This document shows positions 52,468 to 63,484 of a stretch of 64,000 bases of DNA, in pieces; within the stretch, counting starts at the first letter, position 1, and every line of letters begins with the position of its first letter. Source of the DNA: Fallopia convolvulus (Eukaryota; Streptophyta; Magnoliopsida; Caryophyllales; Polygonaceae); the NCBI GenBank assembly GCA_964016875.1, contig OZ024721.1, positions 10,718,109 through 10,782,108 of the forward strand, given 5' to 3'. Under the pieces are notes generated by a model. That model did not search any database and was not told the DNA's origin. It saw only the letters and a program-made list of their open reading frames with translations. A program made the translations under genes and the position numbers.

Positions 52468-54043
52468 CTCGTTAGCGTTATCGAATTCGTCGATAACTGC
52501 CGCGGTCCCGAGCTGGTAACACTAATGAGAAGATTGAAGGAATGCAAGTCAACTATGAAGCAAATGCTGAAATCGTCGAAATTCTTCGATTAGCAAAGAC
52601 CGCGACCGTGGCCAGGGATTCCGCGGTCACGACCCCTTATTCCGCGGTCGCGGACAGTCCTCAGAAACGGTTGTTGCCCCAATTATCGCAAACCGCGGCC
52701 GAGGGTTCCCAAACCGCGGCCGCGGTTCACCCTAGTAAGCTTCTAATCGAGATAGATCCTTGAAATCGTGCGATGTGAGTCGTAATCAAAAATGCAAAGA
52801 CAGAGTGTTGGGGCATTGTAAAAACGAAAGATCAAACAATGCTCAGATATGATAGAAGAGTTCAAGTTGCTCAAGATTGGACAATGATCAAGCGATCAAA
52901 ACGAGTCCATTGATTTTTTGGCAACATTAGCCACTCATGCAAAAATCGCTTAAGACCACAAGAAGCGAAACTACGTAGGATTTCGAATGGCAAACGCCCT
53001 TGATGCGTAACTTGAATAAGAACGTTTAGCCCTCCGATATCGTCGGGGCATGAGATGTTCTCTTAAGGGCTCATAGATTTTGGCTATCGTCGGAAAAGAT
53101 TTTTAATCATCGTTCTTTTTCCGGGCCAGACTTGAGAAGCGTACCCCAAGCAAGGTTGAACCTACATTGTACAAGATCCGTGAAAGCATATACGAAATGT
53201 TACGCCGGAGATTGTATTCCGGCTCTCCAAGCTTGTTTGCAAAAATATTGGTGGCCTTTCATGTGAAAAGTGCCTCGAGAAAACCAATGCAACAATCGTC
53301 GTGCTCTTTCCGACCACCTCATCTTCACCGAGGATCGTCGAGACGTTGCCGCTACACGAATCGCAGCTTACCTTTGGGAAGCCATAGCCCAACGCGTGGA
53401 GGCCTATACGTCAGAAGGTTATGGAAAAACACACGCGTAAAGGTATAGTTGGACTCGAATTAGAAGGGATCATATTAGGTGGTTGAAGCGCAAAGTCGGA
53501 GAGCTCAATCATTCAAGAGTCTTGACGTCGTCCCTCGGATTTTGGATATCGCCCGTCTTGAAAATGCTCATCGCATGGATGCTGTGTTAAGAATAAAGCT
53601 TATTAGACAAGCACCTCGTTTTTGTGTTCTTTGTTTTCTAAAACAAAATCCCCGGCCGGGAACCTTTTTAACGTTCATTTCTCCCTTCTCTGTTTTGCTT
53701 GTTCCAATGGTTCTACCTTAAACCTCAACAAATGACATGCTTAAGAGTTAGCAAGATTTCTATGATATTCGCTCATAGAAATACAAACTATGATGATATT
53801 CGCTCATAGGTAAATCTATGACATTCGCTCATAGATGTGTAAACTATGATATTCGCTCATAGGTAAATTTATGATATTCGCTCATAAAATTAGAACCTCA
53901 TGATATTCGCTCATGGACAAACACGCACGCACGTTAGGGGAACGCAATCGATTAATCCGCATGGCCACTTCGACTAAGAGACCTATGTACCCTACATCAT
54001 TGTATATATGAGAAAACGTATACAACGACGTAGGTGGGTCATT
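52468..54043 (+). other. Internal part 1 of the array (deleted copy)
   Basis: It corresponds to 56113-57803 of part 2, with one further deletion of about 100 bp at GCTTAAGAC (52960; the missing segment is 56610-56700). The stretch 52590-52740 is rich in CCGCGG-type words. An open stretch around 53290-53430 gives R-A-L-S-D-H-L-I-F-T-E-D with E-A-I-A-Q-R-V-E-A-Y in both copies, but I cannot assign it to a family. Confidence 0.8.
53761..53915 (+). repeat. Six copies of TATGATATTCGCTCAT before LTR2
   Basis: The 16-base word recurs every 20-35 bp, once as GACATTCGCTCAT. The block lies about 130 bp before LTR2. The core GATATTCGCTCA recurs twice inside each LTR, just downstream of the TATA box, with a third variant (AATATTCGCTTA). 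Confidence 0.85.
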
Positions 54044-54705
54044 TGTGAGCGGGTAAAAAATTATAGCTACCATATTATTATTTTCGTTATCGCCATAAAG
54101 GTATTTCTTAAATATTACGTATTTATTATCTTTTATCTATTTTCCTATTATATTAAATATGGTGGTTATGCAACTTAATGGGAGATTTTATCTTTCATTA
54201 AAGATAGAATTAAAGTTGGAGAAGGGGTGGAATATTCCTTGCTTGGGCTTTAAGGCAGTTGACCAGCCCTAGGAGGATAAGATTTTCGGCCTTATTGATA
54301 AGAAATTCGACCCCCTACATCTCCTTCTTCCATTATAAATACACGTCTTCACCGTGTAGGGAAAACATATTGAATTGACTGATATTCGCTCAATTGATAT
54401 TGATTTATAGACTGATATTCGCTCATGCTATTGAACACACCTATTGAGAGCTTGAACAAGCTAATATTCGCTTAGTTTGACTGTTCAGGAATATCCATAC
54501 TCGTTGGATCTCTCGCTTTCTCGTTGTACCTCGACGTTCAATTCGACAGACTGCTCTTTTGACTTAGGCATCGAAGGTGGATTAGGGGGTCCCGCCCCCT
54601 GTGTCCATTGTTTTGCAGGTTACAGGTTGAAGAAATTAGTTTGGAGCGAAAGAGGAAAGGAGCATTCAATTAGTGCATTGAAAGTGGAATTTTTATGCAC
54701 TAACA
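54044..54705 (+). repeat. LTR2 of the array (662 bp, complete)
   Basis: TGTGAGCGGG start, CACTAACA end, TATA box (ATTATAAATACAC near 54336). It is both the 3' LTR of the deleted copy and the 5' LTR of the longer copy. It has no flanking target duplication of its own. Confidence 0.92.
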
Positions 54706-54707
54706 AT

Positions 54708-54725
54708 TGGCGCCGTTTGTGGGAA
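54708..54725 (+). other. Primer binding site of the array element (Tat/Ogre type)
   Basis: TGGCGCCGTTTGTGGGAA follows LTR2 after two bases. This is one change from the TGGCGCCGTCTGTGGGAA site reported for Ogre and related Tat elements, where tRNA-Arg is the assigned primer. It sets the orientation as plus. Confidence 0.75.
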
Positions 54726-57510
54726 CGAGGATTAAAGTCATGAGTAATCGTTCGTAGAAAAAAAGTAGAAATTTTCGAAGCCCTGGGGTAGTCGTGAAAA
54801 GCGAATCGATCTCGAGGCCTTAGTGAACAGATCCGCGATCGCGGAATGGAGTTCCGCTACCGCGGACTTGGAGGACGCAATCGCAGCCCACCGGAGTACG
54901 CCTCCGGAAATTCGCGCACTCCGGATTTTCGACCGGAGTGCCCCTCCGGAAATTTGTGACTCCGGAAATTTGTGTTTTTTGGGTTTTTTCTAGCCTAAAG
55001 GTGTTCCCAAAAATCAACAAAAGAGATCCGCTTTGGGATTTGTTTGAACCCTAAGCAAAATCATGATTGAATCATCATATCCGGTGTTGATCGCTGTGCG
55101 CGCTGCGAAATCGACAACACTGGGGGCAAGGAGCGACCTTGCCAACCCCTTCTCGAATTCAATCCCATCAAAGGTTGGTAATCGACCACCAATTGACGGA
55201 TTAGGCTCCGGGTGCGTGCCCGGCGGCCCAAAGTTGAAAACTTGATTGTGAATCAACGTTCAACCATAATTAAAACTCCGTTGACGAACTATGAAAGAGA
55301 CTCGTGGAAGAAGACGAGCCCAAGAAGAAGTTTTTTTCCGTTAGGACAAGCCTGACATGCTTTCAACAAAACAAACACCAATTGCGGGGTAATCGTGACG
55401 TCTCCGCATATGACCTATACAATTTTCTTGGAATAGAATCGGGTCTTATTTGCCATAGGTTGAACGTCCTCTTAAAACGTAAAAGCCGATCGTAAAAGCA
55501 GGAGAAACGATCCTATCTAGCAATCAGAAGCCTTAATCGCTGAAATAAGGGATTAAGATAGATCAACGCTATTCAAGAAATATGATGTCAAACTTGGTCA
55601 TCAAACACAAACAGGATCAAGAGATTTGGAGAGTCTGAGCGGACTTTACCAATCCTAATAGAGCATATCCAAAGATTTGTTCTTGCTTTCAAAGATCAAC
55701 CAATCAATGGATTTGGAGTCAAGATAAGTTCTCAAAGGATGATCAAATCCGTGACCCGACCTCGCCCTCAAAGCATGGTTGCTCTTCGTACAAGCCAAGC
55801 GAGGTTCGGATCAAGCGACGGAATCAATGGTCATAGCGCTACACAGTTTGATGATATCAATCAGCGATGCGCGTCGCTGAACCTGATATCAATCAAGGCA
55901 GTGGGACATCGACCACAACCAAAAATAAAGATGAGATTGTGCTGACAATACACTCTAGCTTCTACTTTAAAACAGAAGAAGCGGATTCAAGGAAAGCATA
56001 ATTGAATGAAGTCTTGTTGCTATCAAGCCTTGGAAAAATTGCTAGGGTAAAGCGTTCTTTGTAAAGGTCCAAGAAAAGCGCATCATTAGTGAATTAGCGA
56101 TCGAAAGGACCAATCGACGGCTCGTTAGCGTTATCGAATTCGCCGATAACCGCCGCGGTCCCGAGCTGGTAAACACTAATGAGAAGATCGAAGGAATGCA
56201 AGTCAACTACGAAGCAAATGCTGAAATCGCCGAAATTCTTCGATTAGCAAAGACCGCGACCGCGGCCAGGGATTCCGCAGTCGCGGCCCCTTATTCCGCG
56301 GTCGTGGACAGTCCCCAGAAATGGTTGTTGCCTCAATTATCGCACACCGCGGCTGCGGGTTCCCAAACCGCGACCGCGGTTCACCCCAGTAAGCTTCTAA
56401 TCGAGATAGATCCTTGAAATCATGCGATGTGAGTCGTAATAAAAAATGCAAAGACAGAGTGTTGGGGCATTGTAAAACCGAAAGATCAAACAATGCTCAG
56501 ATATGATAGAAGAGTTCAAGTTGCTCAAGATTGGACAATGATCAAGCGATCAAAACGAGTCCATTGATGTCTTGGCAACATTAGCCACTCATGCAAAAAT
56601 CGCTTAAGACCTCAATGCGCGTCGAGGCAACGGGATATCCAACAAATTGGCATCTAAATCAAAATCGCAGCAAAAACGTGCTTGCAATTGTGACCGTGAT
56701 CACAAGAAGCGAAACTACGTAGGATTTCGAATGGCAAACACCCTTGATTCGTAACTAGAATAAGAACGTTTAGCCCTCCGATATCGTCGGGGCATGAGAT
56801 GTTTTCTTAAGGGCTCATAGATTTTGGCTATCGTCGGAAAAGATTTTATATCATCGTTCTTTTTCCGGGCCAAACTTGAGAAGCGTACCCCAAGTAAGGT
56901 TGAGCCGACATTGTACAAGATCCATGAAAGCATATACGAAATGTTACGCCGGAGATTACATTTCGGCTCTCAAAGCTCGTTTGCAAAAATATTGGTGGCC
57001 TTTCATGTGAAAAGTGCCTCGAGAAAACCAATAAAATAATCGTCGCGCTCTTTCCGACCACCTCGTCTTCACTGAGGATGGTCGAGACGCTGCCGCTACA
57101 CGAATCGCATCCTACCAATGGGAAGCCATAGCCCAACGCGTGGAGGCCTATACGTCAGAAGGTTATGGAAAAACACACGCGTAAAGGTATAGCTGGACTT
57201 GAATTAGAAGGGATCATATTAGGTGGTTGCTGCGCAAAGTCGGAGAGCTCAATCGTTCAAGAGTCTTGACGGGAATGTCGTCCCTCGGATTTGGGATATC
57301 ACCCATCTTGAAAAGGCTCCTCGCATGTATGTTGTGTTAAGAATAAAGCTTATTAGACAAGCACCTCGTTTTTGTGTTCTTTGTTTTCTAAAACAAAATC
57401 CCCGGCCGGGAACCTCTTTAACGTTCTGGTCTCCCTTCTCTGTTTTGCTTGTTCCTATGGGTCTACCTTAAACCTCAACAAATGACATGCTTAAGAGTTA
57501 GCAAGATTTC

Positions 57511-57666
57511 TATGATATTCGCTCATAGAAATACAAACTATGATGATATTCGCTCATAGATAAATCTATGATATTCGCTCATAGATGTGTAAACTATGAT
57601 ATTCGCTCATAGGTAAATTTATGATATTCGCTCATAAAATTAGAACCTCATGATATTCACTCATGG
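57511..57666 (+). repeat. Six copies of TATGATATTCGCTCAT before LTR3
   Basis: The same block as at 53761, with all six units in the same order and spacing; the last unit has CACTCAT for CGCTCAT. It lies about 140 bp before LTR3. Confidence 0.85.
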
Positions 57667-57803
57667 ACAAACACGCACGCACGCACACACGCATGTTAGG
57701 GGAACCCAATCGACTAATCCGCATGGCCACTTCGACTAAGAGACCTATGTACCCTACGTCACTGTATATGAGAAAACGTATACAACGACGTAGGTGGGTC
57801 ATT

Positions 57804-58465
57804 TGTGAGCAGGTAAAAAATTATAGCTATCATATTATTATTTTCGTTATCGCCATAAAGGTATTTCTTAAATATTACGTATTTATTATCTTTTATCTAT
57901 TTTCCTATTATATTAAATATGGTAGTTATGCAATTTAATGGGAGATTTTATCTTTCATTAAAGATAGAATTAAAGTTGGAGAAGGGGTGGAATATTCCTT
58001 GCTTTAGCTTTAAGGCAGTTGACCAGCCCTAAGAGGATAAGATTTTCAGCCTTATTGATTATAAATTTGACCCGCTACCTCTCCTTCTTCCTTTATAAAT
58101 ACACGTCTTCACCGTGCAGGGAAAACATATTGAATTGACTGATATTCGCTTAGTTGATATTGATTTATAGACTGATATTCGCTCAGGCTATTGAACACAC
58201 CTATTGAGAGCTTGAACAGGCTAATATTCGCTTAGCTCGACTGTTCAGTAATATCCATACTCGCTGGATCTCTCGCTTTCTTATTGTACCTCGACGTTCA
58301 ATTCGGTAGACCGCTCTTTTGACTTAGGCATCGGAGGTGGATTAGGGGGTCCCACCCCCTGTGTCCATTGTTTTGCAGGTTACAGGTTGAAGGAATCAGT
58401 TTGGAGTGGAAGAGGAAAGGAGCATTCAATTAGTGCATTAAAAGCGGAATTTTTGTGCACTAACA
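57804..58465 (+). repeat. LTR3 of the array (662 bp, complete)
   Basis: TGTGAGCAGG start, CACTAACA end, followed by the ATTAC target duplication. It is slightly more diverged from LTR2 than LTR1 is, by eye, with about a dozen and a half substitutions visible. Confidence 0.92.
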
Positions 58466-58470
58466 ATTAC

Positions 58471-60155
58471 AAAAATTCTATATAAAAATTTACAATTGAT
58501 ATAATATGAGATGAAGCCAAAATTATTAAAGTGAGCACAATGTGATTTTGGTGGCTAAATTCTAATTTATTTATGAAAAAATATAAATAAATTTTATTTT
58601 AATTAGAATAATTCATTTTTAAAAATCTTTTCCAAAAAAAAGATAAAAAATTAAAAATAATATATATTCTTATAATTTTTTAATCAAAATTCAATTTTTT
58701 AAAAATCTTTTAAATAAAACATGAAAAATATAATTAATAAGAAAAGATGAAAATATGAATAAAGATTGAAATATTTACAGATAAAAAAACTTCAATATTT
58801 ACACGAGTAAGTCAAAAAGAAAATTAAGGAAAAGACATTGTAATTTTTTTTATTAAAATCCAATTTAGGCAAATAATTATCTAGATATTGATTTTTTTAA
58901 ATTTTTTTAATCAAAATTTTATTTAAGATAAATCTTTTACAAAAGTAGATAAAAAAATCAAGATATTTTTCTATTTAATTTTTTTTCCCAGCTTTTCTAA
59001 CTATTCTCTAAATCTAGGCAAATATGAAAAATTACACAAAGTTGGATGAGAGTGTAGCAACTAACTAGGCTCCGACACCCTTATTCAAGGCAATTTAATT
59101 GAAAAAGCTAAATTAATAAGAAAATATTCTTAAATATAAGGTGGGGCCATAATCACTGTGGTGGCTAAAACATGTACAATTTTAATATATATTTATAGAT
59201 TAGGATAGAGTTATATTATTTTTTTATACTTATATTTTTTGATAGAATCTTTATAATATTGAGGAGTTTATATTATGGTAGAGAATATAACTTAAATACA
59301 TTATTATAACATATATTTAGTATTAATATTAACATTTCTATAGTTTTTACTTTAGATAGAATTTTTTAACATAATTAAATTATCATAAAAAATATTTAGC
59401 ATTAATATTAATGTTCATGTAGTTTATTTTTTTTAGATAGAATATTTACAACATATTTAAATTTCCAAAAATACAAAATCCTAGGTGGCATGAAAAATTT
59501 TAGGTGGCACATTCTAAGATGCAATGTGGCATGTAGTTTATAATATGGCAGAAAAAATAACTTAAATAAATTAGTATAAAAAATATTTAACATTAATATG
59601 TAATGTTCTTATAATTTATTTTGTTTTAGATAGAATCTTTTTAAGTTAAATAAATTATCATATAAAATATTTAATATTTAACATTGGATCAAAACTTTAT
59701 TCAGATAGAATCTTTCCTAGATAAATTTCCGTCGTGCCATGCAAACTACGACTCGGATTAAGAATGAGCATATTTATTTTAATGTAATGATACATAAAAG
59801 ATAGAAAATTTATACTCACATACAATAGTTTTTTATTTTTGGAATCAAATAAATTTTGAATTTTTACAATTTTTATAAATAAATAGAGAGAAAATTATTT
59901 GAAAAAGATAAAGTAATATAAATAAAAGTTGATATTTTAAAAATAAAGTTAGGCCAAAGTCAATGTGCTTCCTCAAAAAGATACAACTTTATAATATAGT
60001 TTTAACCAAAATTTATTTTTAAAAAATATTTTACATCATAAATGGATAAAAAGACATAGATAATGTAATTTTTATCATGTGAATTTTTTTTATTTTTTTA
60101 TCATAATTTGATTTAAGAAAACTTTTATAGAAATATATATATATATTTTGGTTAA

Positions 60156-60187
<32 letters not shown>
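58471..60187. other. Very A+T-rich region with (TA)n tract at its right end
   Basis: No gene. Long runs of A and T, with repeated AATAT/TTAATAT words (59280-59700, e.g. AGCATTAATATTAATGTTC at 59398-59416 and near-copies at 59320 and 59590). The (TA)n stretch at about 60161-60187 abuts the Mutator-type element. Confidence 0.5.
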
Positions 60188-60191
<4 letters not shown>

Positions 60192-61657
60192 CATGGTTCC
60201 GGTGAGGACCACCCTTATGGTGAGGATTGGGCTTAAAGTGCGGACTAATGTGGACCATTAATTGTTTTAAACTAACGGCCCAGATTAAAACTCATTCGCG
60301 CGTACTGTATTGAATTCATAGGAATTTTAGGGACAAAAATGTAAATTCACCATAATCTCTTCTATCAAGCGCAGACGCTGAAACGACAACTTCGCCATTC
60401 TCAATCGCTCCCACATTTGAGTTTCTCCTTCTTCCCAATCCTTCTCCCCATTACACCAATTCGTTTTCTTCGAGAAATCGGGAGTGTAATTCCGAAGAAC
60501 ATTGCTGGCCAAGGAAGAATAAGAAGAGGCGAAGCTGTTCTAGGGTTCGGAGTTGTTGGATTTTGTTTTGTATGTTCCTTCTCCCTCTCTCTATAACTTT
60601 CAAGTGACATTAAGATGACATATAATAGGGGTTAGATGTTGTTTTTATCATGCATATGCTATTTGATTTTGGAAATTTGTACAAGGATTCAGAAATAAGA
60701 GGATAAATTAAAATTGGGGCATTGAACCTGTTCTAGGGTTTGGAGTTGTGGATTGTAGTGTGCTTTGTGCGTATGTAGTGGTTTTTATTCCCAATTCCTT
60801 AAAAATAAGGCCTTGTTTCAGTTTGTGACTCCATTTGTCTGTCTTCAACCACGTGAATTTGATGCATTTGCTTTTTCGGCTTAATATTGTACAGATATGA
60901 TATTTTCAGTTGTGTAGGTCTCAATTAATATAGTTAAATTGCATTGGTTGTGGATATGCATGATTTTGGCTCCTTTGGTATCTATATATGACTTCTACTC
61001 TAGTGATGTACGTTAATAAGCTGTGAAGATTTCCAAATTAATTTATCATGGAATAAACCCACTACAAAAACACCAGCCTTAATTAATGCTGAAGGGTTAC
61101 AAATCTCAAAAAAACTAAAGCGTCTTTTACTATTTGCATAATGTAAGGTCCATGGATCACTGTCCTAATTCAGCTCAATATTTTTACCATGATCACTGTC
61201 TTAATTATCCTGCTAAATTAATTAATGGGTACATCACACCATTTACATTATTAATAGCATTCAATTCAAACTTGAAAGAACTCACTATATATGATACTAC
61301 CTGCTCAATATTTTACAAAGTGCTCTATAGCAAATATGGACTAAAATTCAAACCTATTCTAGCATCTGAATTTGGCAACTTACATACTTTTTTTACAAAG
61401 TGCTATCATGATTACATTTTAGTTTATTGGTTCATTATTTTATGCTAAAAGTTCAATATTTTATAGGAATATTTCCTTTTTTTGCATGTGTACTTTTTTT
61501 TATCACGGTTGAACTTGTTGGTTCATATCTTTATGCTAAAAGTTCAATTTTTCATATAAGTAGTTCATTTTTTTGTCTTGTATATTTTATCATCAGTCTT
61601 AATCTTTTATTCTCTATTACTTTATTATCCATATAAATCATTTATTTTGAATTATTT

Positions 61658-61876
61658 GAAGCTGAAGATGATACAAAGGATGAAGATGACACCACCTTTC
61701 ATGGAGATGATAAAAGCAACTCTGATGATGTTGATGATGATACCGATGATTTTGATGATGAGGAAGAAATACCCAAGCCTTCAAGAAGAAATGCAAAACT
61801 CCGAGGAGATCATATTAAGAAGGACAAGAAATCCAAAATTGTTCGAAAAATTCTTATTAAAGAAACCAAGTTATGA
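61658..61876 (+). pseudogene. Acidic ORF fragment, possible captured exon
   Basis: A 72-codon open stretch with very acidic content (E-A-E-D-D-T-K-D-E-D-D, D-D-V-D-D-D-T-D-D-F-D-D-E-E-E), then a basic tail (K-K-D-K-K-S-K-I-V-R-K-I), ending in TGA. It has no ATG of its own and begins after a T-rich tract, so it could be a 3' exon of a host gene picked up by the Mutator-like element. The same span has a Met-rich ORF in another frame, a shadow. No family is recognised. Confidence 0.35.
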
Positions 61877-62482
61877 TGTGCCTTTTGATGAAATTTGGTA
61901 GTATTAATCATTGTATAACAGCAGGATTGAAAACCCTTTGCATGCTTTTTTAGGAAGGAAATTTCTGTTTTTTGGGATGAAAATTTCTGTTAGGTATTAA
62001 TATCTTTTGGTTGACATGTTAGTATTAAAAACCTTATGCATGCATTTTGGCTACTAATGTAACTATGAATCTTTAAAGTTTGAATATTGACACGTGGTTT
62101 AGCTATTTGATTTTGTGGTTTCTTGCATCTCAACAAGTAAAATGAAAATTGTAATGAAATTTTCTATGACATCAACTTGTGAATTGTTGATGAAGTATCA
62201 ACACTTGGTTTCTACTAAACATTAAGCAAAAGAGAGCTAATTTGAAACCAATCAAGAGGTCACTAAAAAAGTGTGAATATATCAAACAATTGCTTATGTT
62301 TAGTACGAAGCATATATTGTAACTATTCAAAGATATCAACGAAGTAATAAAATTTTAATACATCAAAAAATATAGTATGAGAAATGCCTAACAAATAAGT
62401 GAATCACATATGAAAAGAAGAAAAAATGAAGTTGTATTTTCTTGTATAAGGAGTTCAATATTTGTATAAGGTTTGTTCATTT

Positions 62483-63484
62483 CTATTTAGACTTCTTCTT
62501 CTTTTGCAGCATTTTATCACAATTCCTACTATCATGATCAACATATTCTTTACACCTGTTACAGTTCCTTTTAGGACACACCCTTTTTTCAATTGCAATC
62601 TCTTTACCACCCTTAATGCGCTTGCCGGTACCTTTATTTTTTGCTTGTTCCGGTGACAACACATTAACTTGTCTTGGTGCCCTAATGCCAACAAAGCTCT
62701 CAACCATATCCTCCTTGCTTGGTGGAGTAATATTAGAAGAGTTGTGTAATGAGACCTTATACATGTGTGCAACTCTATCAAATGTATGGTGTGGTTCTCA
62801 ACAAGCTCCATACAACAATAAATGTCCGACCAAAGACTATTTATTATAGCTTGCCACTCATACATTGATGCACATTGACAATAAGCCCTGCCCCAAAGAC
62901 GACACACTTGTTATTGCTATTCAAAGCAGTAAAGGGTGCAAAAACCATATTGTACCTGGAAAAGATTTGGAAAAACATGAAATTATAAACTATACACCTA
63001 TGTTCAAATTTATAGGAAGCAAGTTCAAAAACATAAAACCAATAGTTCAAATAATGAAAATTACCTGTTAGTTTTATATGTTGCATCAAATGGGACAACA
63101 TCTCCAAAAACAGCGTAGTTTCTCCTCGAAATAGGATCAGCCCAAAAAATCTATGTCAAACAATCATACTCATCAACATCATAGTTGAAGTAATAAGCAC
63201 TACAAATCTCCTTCTTTCGTCTCCAAAAGAGGCAAATGCAACTCTAGCAATGCATTCAACTCTATTTGACTTAGTATTTCGTTGCCCGAAACAATTCCTA
63301 TATACTTCTTTACCTCTCTAGAGCATACACAATACCTCATCGTAGTATCCCCTTTCTTGTTATGAAAAGTACTAAGACGAACCTTAAATTCACAAACGTT
63401 TGCATACTCACGGTACACAGCAACACCTTCATCTATAGTGGAAAACAACCTACCAACAAATGACTTCAAAGCCTCATCACACAT
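62483..63484 (-). pseudogene. FAR1/FRS-like Mutator transposase, internally deleted
   Basis: Read leftwards: the FAR1 DNA-binding domain (63200-63484; V-G-R-L-F-S-T-I-D-E, V-Y-R-E-Y-A, F-K-V-R, C-V-C-S-R-E), the first part of the MULE catalytic domain (G-D-V-V-P-F-D-A-T-Y-K-T-N-R, an intron, then Y-N-M-V-F-A-P-F-T-A-L-N-S-N-N-K), then a C-terminal segment (L-W-S-D-I-Y-C-C-M-E-L-V-E-N) and a basic tail with a zinc-knuckle-like C-N-R-C...H...C (about 62500-62560). The rest of the DDE domain and the SWIM domain are missing, so the gene cannot make a working transposase. FRS proteins are domesticated relatives, but the decay argues for a transposon copy. Confidence 0.75.
62956..63064 (-). other. 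Intron in the FAR1-type transposase remnant
   Basis: Minus-strand donor ACTAACAG|GTAATTTT and acceptor CTTTTCCAG|GTACAATATG. Removing 109 bp joins T-N-R to Y-N-M in phase, matching the uninterrupted family motif. Good splice signals suggest the gene once worked here. Confidence 0.75.

Larger units (their letters stand above)
54706..57803 (+). other. Internal part 2 of the array (3.1 kb, no gag or pol recognised)
   Basis: After the PBS comes a segment with repeated CTCCGGAAATT words (54890-54970), then 1.2 kb of unknown sequence with short open stretches, then the part shared with internal part 1. No protease, RT or integrase motif was found in any frame. The region may carry packaging signals for use by an autonomous partner. 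Confidence 0.7.
51959..58465 (+). mobile_element. Three-LTR tandem array of a non-autonomous Tat-type LTR retrotransposon, single TSD
   Basis: The order is truncated LTR1 (51959-52467), internal part 1 (52468-54043), LTR2 (54044-54705), internal part 2 (54706-57803), LTR3 (57804-58465). ATTAC flanks the whole array at 51954-51958 and 58466-58470, while LTR2 has no such repeat. So one insertion was followed by tandem duplication through recombination between LTRs. Internal part 1 corresponds only to the last 1.7 kb of internal part 2. No gag or pol domain is recognisable, so the element is non-autonomous (LARD-like). The PBS type points to Tat/Ogre-type partners. Confidence 0.92.

Noticed and set aside
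61134..61901. Two plus-strand ORFs of 104 and 107 residues in the FAR1-type element
   Set aside because: Low-complexity Tyr/Phe/Met-rich translations of A+T-rich DNA. The second is a shadow of the acidic stretch at 61658-61876.
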